The notes under the pieces were generated by a model. It saw only the letters and a list, made by a program, of their open reading frames with translations, had not been told where the DNA came from and did not search any database. This document shows positions 59,764 to 64,000 of a stretch of 64,000 bases of DNA, piece by piece. The position numbers were made by a program, and so were the translations under genes. The stretch spans positions 248,001 to 312,000 of the forward strand of contig JACKHB010000005.1 in NCBI GenBank assembly GCA_020639195.1, written 5' to 3'. Position 1 is the stretch's first letter, and each line of letters starts with the position of its first letter. This DNA comes from Phycisphaeraceae bacterium (GTDB lineage: Bacteria; Planctomycetota; Phycisphaerae; Phycisphaerales; UBA1924).

Positions 59764-62634
59764 TCAGCCGGTCAGCGGGGCGATCCCCGAGAGTGCGCCC
59801 TGCTGGGTCGAAAGGAGTGCGATCGCCTGCTCCATCGCGAGGAACTGGCGTTCGAGGATCAGCCTTCGGTTGTCGAGGCGGGCCGTGAAGGCTTCGATTC
59901 GATCCTGCTGCTGCTCGATCTGGGTGTTGATCGACTGGTTGCGGGTGGTGAGCAATCCGTCGACGACGTCGGTGTAGTCTTTGGCGAGTTCTTCGATGAG
60001 CCCGGCGACGCCGAGCTCGCTGAAGTGGTCTTCGTCGTCGGTGTTGCGCACGAAGATGCCGTCGTCTATCTCGACGAACTCGTCCTTGGCGACGAGCGTG
60101 CGCTTGGTGAAGAGGTCGGCGACCGCGTCGAAGTCCTGTTCCATCGCCTCGCGGAGTCGGTCGCGATCCAGCGTGAGAGCGCCGCCCTCACCCACGGTGA
60201 TGCCGATCTGGGTCAGGTTGCGGAACGATCCGGAGAGCCCGATGCCCTCGGACTGCACGACGCTGTAGAGCCGGGCGCGGAGCTGCTGGGCGGTCGAATC
60301 TCCAAGTAGGGGCCCTCGTTCGGAGGTCTCTTCGATGAACCGGCTCTGGTGGTCGATGCGCTCGATGACGGTGTTGAACGCCTTGACGAACGCGTCGATC
60401 TGCGTCTCCATCTTGGCGGTGTCGCGGCTGACGGCGACGGTGACGGGCTCTGTCGAGACGGACTTGAGGTCGATCGTGACGCCCGTCAGCACGCGATCGA
60501 GGGTGTTGGACGAGCTGGTCAGGAGCACGGCCCTGGCGGGATCGGACGAGCCGTAGAACACGCGGGCGTCCTCGCCGGCCTCGATCGTGTCGGCGCCGAG
60601 GTCGAATCCGTGGGTGTCGAGAACGAATCGGCCGGCGCGTCCGGAGGATGTGCTCGTAAGGCTCAGGCGGAAGGGCGCGGCGGCCGAGCCGTCGTTGAAG
60701 ACGGTCGCGGAGACGCCGACGCCCTCTTCGTTGATCTTCCGGGCAACGTCGGCCAGCGTGTCGGTGAGTTCGAGCTCGACGGTGTGCTCGAGCGAGCCGT
60801 CGATGACGTTCTCGTCGCCGGTTCCCGCGGCCTCGCCGCTGATGCCGAGGTTGCGGGCGACAGCGCCGCTCTCGTCCTTGACGCGGATCTTCCCCGTGGC
60901 CTCGGGCTGTCCGTCCTTCTCCTCGACGATCAGTCCATCGCCCCGGTCGTTGATGCGAACCTGGGCGTTGAGATTGCCGTTCTTGAGCTGCTTGTTGATC
61001 TCCGAGACGAGCTGGAAGATGTTCTTGGTGTCGCTGCCGATGTTGATCGTTCGAGCGCGGCCGTTGCCATCGGTGATGGTGAACTCGCCGGTGCCGACGC
61101 CCTTGCCGGCGTTGAAGTCCTCCAGGAGGAGCGCCTCGGTGACGTAGGCGTGCTGGGCGCTTAGTCCCCGCACGCTGTCCTCTTCCACTCCCGCGGGATC
61201 GGTGGCGATGCCCAGGGCATCCGCGGCGTCTCCGGTCACGATCAGATTCAGGACGCCGCCCGTCGTGTCGGCGATCGAGAGGCCGGATCCGGCGTTGTTG
61301 AGGGAGGCGACGATCTTGCCGTTGTTGCCGGAGGCGGACTCGATGGCGTCGAGGATCTCGCGGACGGTCTCGGCGCCGGTGAGATCGATCGTCAGAACGG
61401 TGCCGTCTCGGGCGGTGATGGAGAGCTGTCCGTCGCCAGACACACCCTGGCCGCCGTTGAGCGTGTGCGCGAGCGTGCCGTTGAGGTCGGCGATGACGCG
61501 CCGGCCCGACACGGTGGAGGCGGCGGTGGGGGACTCGATGAGGATGCCCAGATCGCGCGCGGTGGTCCCGTCGTGCTCGGCGATTGTGAGGTCCATGCCC
61601 GTGGCGTTCGAGAAGTCGATGCGCGCGCCGTCGGCGCCGATCGCGGCGGCAAGGTCGGTGACGCCGGCGGCGGACAGGGCCGCGTTGATGCGGCTGATGA
61701 CCTTGCCGACCGTCGTGGCGCGGCCTTCGAGCTTGTTGGCCTCGGCGTCGTAGACGTCGCCGACGTTCACGTTGACCTGGGTTGGGGGGTTCACGCCGTC
61801 GTCGAGCGTGATCGTGAAGTCGTAGCGGTTCTGGCCGATCGTGTCGGTCATGTGGACGCCGTTGCCATCGTTGAGCGAGGAGAGCGAGGTGCCGGCACCG
61901 AGCACGTAGAGGTCGCCGCTCTGGATGGTCTGTGTGCCGCCGACGTCCGCGCTGGCGCCGGCGATGCCCAGATCGGTGGCCGTGTCGTAGCCGACCGCGT
62001 TGGACACCGTGAAGGCCGAGTCGGACTCGAGCACGATGCCCGCGTCGCTCACGGTGGCCGTGACGCTGACTCCGGTCGCGGCGTTGATGGCGTTGAGCAC
62101 GTCGCTGACGGTGACGGCCTTGGTCAGGTCTATTGTGGCCGACGCGGTGCCCTGCGTGATGACGACCTTGCCTCGAGAGACGCCGTCGCCGCCGTTGAGT
62201 TCGGCAAGCTCCATGTCGCGGTCGAGGCGGGCGTCGGCGGACTCGAAGGTGAGTTGGTCGATGCCGATGCCTGAGATGTCGCTGTCGGCAAAGCCGTCCG
62301 TCAGCAGTTGCTGGGAAGTGACGAGCCGATCGACCAGGAACTGATAGGAGCCGATCTGCGCGGTTGAGCTCGCGGTCGCGCTGAGCACGTCGGAATCCGA
62401 ACTGGTGGCCGACTTCTGCCTGAAGGTGAAGCCGGTCCGGAAGGCCGACGCGGCGGACTTGAGCGCGTTGAGGCGGGAGTTGATGTCGAGAATCGCGGAT
62501 TGCTGGAGCTGCAGCGTGGCGGCCCGCCGCTGCATGAGCAGGCGGGGGCGCGCTTCCACGGCGAGCAACTGCTCGATGATCGACTGGGTGTCGATGCCGC
62601 TGAACAGACCGGTCCCGGTCGAGATGCCGCTCAT
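59764..62634 (-). CDS. fliD: Flagellar filament cap FliD, long form
   Basis: 956 residues, about twice the E. coli protein. N-terminus with GTGLFSGIDTQSIIEQLLAVE and a C-terminus with QQQDRIEAFTARLDNRRLILERQF, both FliD hallmarks (the second named in part). Between them lie four variants of a flagellin-hook-IN unit: [51 protein letters not shown] and FNAGKGVGTGEFTITDGNG, each followed by a TVxDVLxxIN-like stretch. ATG at 62634 has AAGGA eight bases upstream; the open frame upstream of it is not conserved. fliS follows. Confidence 0.92.
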   Translation of the reverse strand: MSGISTGTGLFSGIDTQSIIEQLLAVEARPRLLMQRRAATLQLQQSAILDINSRLNALKSAASAFRTGFTFRQKSATSSDSDVLSATASSTAQIGSYQFLVDRLVTSQQLLTDGFADSDISGIGIDQLTFESADARLDRDMELAELNGGDGVSRGKVVITQGTASATIDLTKAVTVSDVLNAINAATGVSVTATVSDAGIVLESDSAFTVSNAVGYDTATDLGIAGASADVGGTQTIQSGDLYVLGAGTSLSSLNDGNGVHMTDTIGQNRYDFTITLDDGVNPPTQVNVNVGDVYDAEANKLEGRATTVGKVISRINAALSAAGVTDLAAAIGADGARIDFSNATGMDLTIAEHDGTTARDLGILIESPTAASTVSGRRVIADLNGTLAHTLNGGQGVSGDGQLSITARDGTVLTIDLTGAETVREILDAIESASGNNGKIVASLNNAGSGLSIADTTGGVLNLIVTGDAADALGIATDPAGVEEDSVRGLSAQHAYVTEALLLEDFNAGKGVGTGEFTITDGNGRARTINIGSDTKNIFQLVSEINKQLKNGNLNAQVRINDRGDGLIVEEKDGQPEATGKIRVKDESGAVARNLGISGEAAGTGDENVIDGSLEHTVELELTDTLADVARKINEEGVGVSATVFNDGSAAAPFRLSLTSTSSGRAGRFVLDTHGFDLGADTIEAGEDARVFYGSSDPARAVLLTSSSNTLDRVLTGVTIDLKSVSTEPVTVAVSRDTAKMETQIDAFVKAFNTVIERIDHQSRFIEETSERGPLLGDSTAQQLRARLYSVVQSEGIGLSGSFRNLTQIGITVGEGGALTLDRDRLREAMEQDFDAVADLFTKRTLVAKDEFVEIDDGIFVRNTDDEDHFSELGVAGLIEELAKDYTDVVDGLLTTRNQSINTQIEQQQDRIEAFTARLDNRRLILERQFLAMEQAIALLSTQQGALSGIAPLTG

Positions 62635-62654
62635 CGGTTGGTCCTTGGCTGCCG

Positions 62655-62873
62655 TCAGGTGAGGGCCGGCAGGGCGTCTGGAGGCGCCCCGTCGGCCGGA
62701 GGATCGAATGAGCACGGTCGGAATTGAGGGATGTCCTGTCCCGTGCGGCGGAGGTGGAGCGCATCGATGGCCCAATGCTCGGCCACGCGGGCGCACAGCC
62801 GTCGCGCGTCCTGCCCCTGAGGGGAAGCCTCGAGCGCTGACAAGACCGAGAGTTGGTGCCGCGGAGTCTTCAT
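62655..62873 (-). CDS. Small hypothetical protein upstream of fliD
   Basis: 72 residues if started at ATG 62873 (MKTPRHQLSVLSALEASPQG); 20 bases before fliD on the same strand. Composition is plausible for a soluble protein but there is no recognised family and no clear ribosome site, and a GTG at 62891 is an alternative start. Weakly supported. Confidence 0.4.
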   Translation of the reverse strand: MKTPRHQLSVLSALEASPQGQDARRLCARVAEHWAIDALHLRRTGQDIPQFRPCSFDPPADGAPPDALPALT

Positions 62874-63056
62874 GAGTTCGGGGTCCGTCACCTGAGGATC
62901 GGTCCGCCACGTGGGCTGGCTGCAATGCAACCCCCCGATGGAGCGTGCGCACGGTGACGGGAGGCCGATCGGCAGAATCGGTCGTGGGCGGCTGGGGCAC
63001 GCGCGGAGGATGCGCGTTGTTGGCAAGGGGCCCAAGCCGTGCATCAGACGGCCCGA

Positions 63057-63062
63057 TACGAT
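63057..63062 (+). promoter_or_regulatory. TANNNT -10 box of the membrane-protein gene
   Basis: TACGAT, five bases before the ATG at 63068. Confidence 0.55.
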
Positions 63063-63067
63063 CGGCC

Positions 63068-63730
63068 ATGGCGCGACCGAACCGAACGACCCTCGGCGTG
63101 GCCGCTCTGAGCGCGGCGGCGATGGGCACCTGCATCTGGGGGCTGTTGTCGGCGGGGGTTATCGGAACCCCGAACGTGGGGGCCATCGGCTTTGAGTTTG
63201 TGATCGCGATCAGCGCGGTTGTCGGGCTGTTCTACGGGCTCGGAAGACTGGGGCCCGATGGAGGGCTGACGCCGGCGTTGATTGCGATGTCGCTCGTGGT
63301 TGCGGGTGGGCTGGCGTTTGTCTCGCTGGGCAAGTCGCCGAGCGCGACGGTCACGCAGCCGCTGTTTCTGTTGCGATTCGGGCTCGCCGGATTGCTGGTT
63401 GCGTCCTCGGTGGTCCTGGCGCTGGGTGAGCGAAGAGAGTGCTGGACGATGCTCTCTCGCGGTGCGGCGCTTCTTGCGGGGGCCGGCCTGTTGGGCGCCG
63501 GCGCGTGGAAGTTGCAACAGGCCACGGCGGGGGAGGTCCGCGCGGTGCACCTGGCCGGGCTGATCGGCGCGATCCTGCTGGCCATCGTTGTGTGTGCGAT
63601 GGCGTGCGTGGGAGCCCACCTGATCGTCCGGGCGTTCGAACGGGCCATCGAGTTGCGGGAAGACTCCGCGGCCGGAGCAAAACCCGGCGGTTCCGGCTCC
63701 GAACAAGGCGTGCGGAATGCCGCTGGCTGA
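63068..63730 (+). CDS. Hypothetical multi-pass membrane protein
   Basis: 220 residues with about six hydrophobic helices (for example VAALSAAAMGTCIWGLLSAG, FEFVIAISAVVGLFYGL, ALIAMSLVVAGGLAFVSLG, LLRFGLAGLLVASSVVLAL, LIGAILLAIVVCAMACVGAHL) and a Gly/Ser-rich tail. Family not recognised. TACGAT ends five bases before the ATG. Overlaps the next gene by 14 bases. Confidence 0.7.
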   Translation: MARPNRTTLGVAALSAAAMGTCIWGLLSAGVIGTPNVGAIGFEFVIAISAVVGLFYGLGRLGPDGGLTPALIAMSLVVAGGLAFVSLGKSPSATVTQPLFLLRFGLAGLLVASSVVLALGERRECWTMLSRGAALLAGAGLLGAGAWKLQQATAGEVRAVHLAGLIGAILLAIVVCAMACVGAHLIVRAFERAIELREDSAAGAKPGGSGSEQGVRNAAG

Positions 63731-64000
63731 CTCTTTGGTGCTGCTGGGGATTGGGCTGGCTTGCGGAGTGATTCTGCTTGGCGGGTTCTTGCTGTGGCTC
63801 CGTCGGCGCGGCAGGAACGCGCCCGCAAAGACCGAGATTCACGTCATTGCGGAGCGGGTGCGGGCGGTGGGCAGACTGGTTGCGCTGGAGGTGTCGGCAA
63901 AGGAGATCGCCACGGTCAAGAAGGGCTGGTCGTGGCTTCCGCCGCTGTTGCTCAGCCAGGCCAGGCTGGCGATGATCTTCCAGTTTGAGAAGCAGTACTG
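63717..64000 (+). CDS. DUF4230-like membrane-anchored protein, 3' end outside the window
   Basis: 94 residues visible: an N-terminal helix (SLVLLGIGLACGVILLGGFL), then VIAERVRAVGRLVALEVSAK, KKGWSW and LLLSQARLAMIFQFEKQY, resembling the DUF4230 family. ATG lies 14 bases inside the previous gene. Cut by the window end. Confidence 0.7.
   Translation, partial: MPLADSLVLLGIGLACGVILLGGFLLWLRRRGRNAPAKTEIHVIAERVRAVGRLVALEVSAKEIATVKKGWSWLPPLLLSQARLAMIFQFEKQY

Overview
The window is 64 kb of GC-rich (roughly two thirds G+C) bacterial chromosome. It is best explained as a planctomycete of the class Phycisphaerae. Grounds: two secreted proteins end in a dockerin-like acidic tail with a terminal Gly-Cys (41662-42915 and 52939-55949); an ECF sigma factor overlaps a Ser/Thr kinase-TPR gene, a typical planctomycete pair; flagellar fliD/fliS, lipid A (lpxB) and MEP-pathway isoprenoid genes sit among many Ser/Thr kinases and SpoIIE-type phosphatases. 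No rRNA, tRNA or CRISPR array was recognised.

Layout. 0-11 kb: an M48 protease fragment, a succinyl-CoA-synthetase-like pair, a DUF3500 protein, a serine hydrolase and a short citrate-synthase-fold protein of citryl-CoA-lyase size, then a tandem GNAT, an HD protein, a D-amino-acid-oxidase-like enzyme and two poorly known genes. 11-22.7 kb: a homoaconitase-like enzyme, deoC and an alpha/beta hydrolase, then a six-gene plus-strand run (MmgE/PrpD, DinB, M20 peptidase, class III aminotransferase, astA, astD). That run looks like an arginine/ornithine succinyltransferase (AST) route lacking astB and astE. 22.7-30 kb: SpoIIE phosphatase, nadK, dxs, ispA (isoprenoid and NADP supply), an ExbB/MotA protein, a PTS IIA protein and rsmB. 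30-45 kb: a histidine kinase with a receiver-XRE regulator, lpxB, an AGCS symporter, miaB, a second histidine kinase, an atypical SDR, a secreted HAF-repeat protein, a second SpoIIE phosphatase and DUF202. 45.6-49.3 kb: a Ser/Thr kinase with 15 exact 126-nt WD40 repeats, broken by a frameshift in the kinase lobe. 49.3-51.5 kb: a complete IS1-family element. 51.7-56 kb: recA and a beta-helix surface protein with a frameshifted N-terminus. 56-64 kb: kinase-TPR, ECF sigma factor, fliS, fliD and membrane proteins, the last cut by the window edge.

Two things stand out. First, a TANNNT box lies 5-9 nt before the start codon of about twenty genes on both strands, which would place transcription start at or next to the start codon (leaderless mRNAs). 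Genes inside operons use Shine-Dalgarno sites instead. Second, the element at 49344-51515 has 24-bp terminal inverted repeats beginning GGTAATGGTC and an 8-bp target duplication AAAGTTAT. It carries three passenger genes, a hairpin-rich non-coding segment with a strong terminator, and four copies of a TGTRGCYACR site. Three of these overlap -10 boxes, one of which points out toward recA. The element sits 13 bp from a candidate recA operator.
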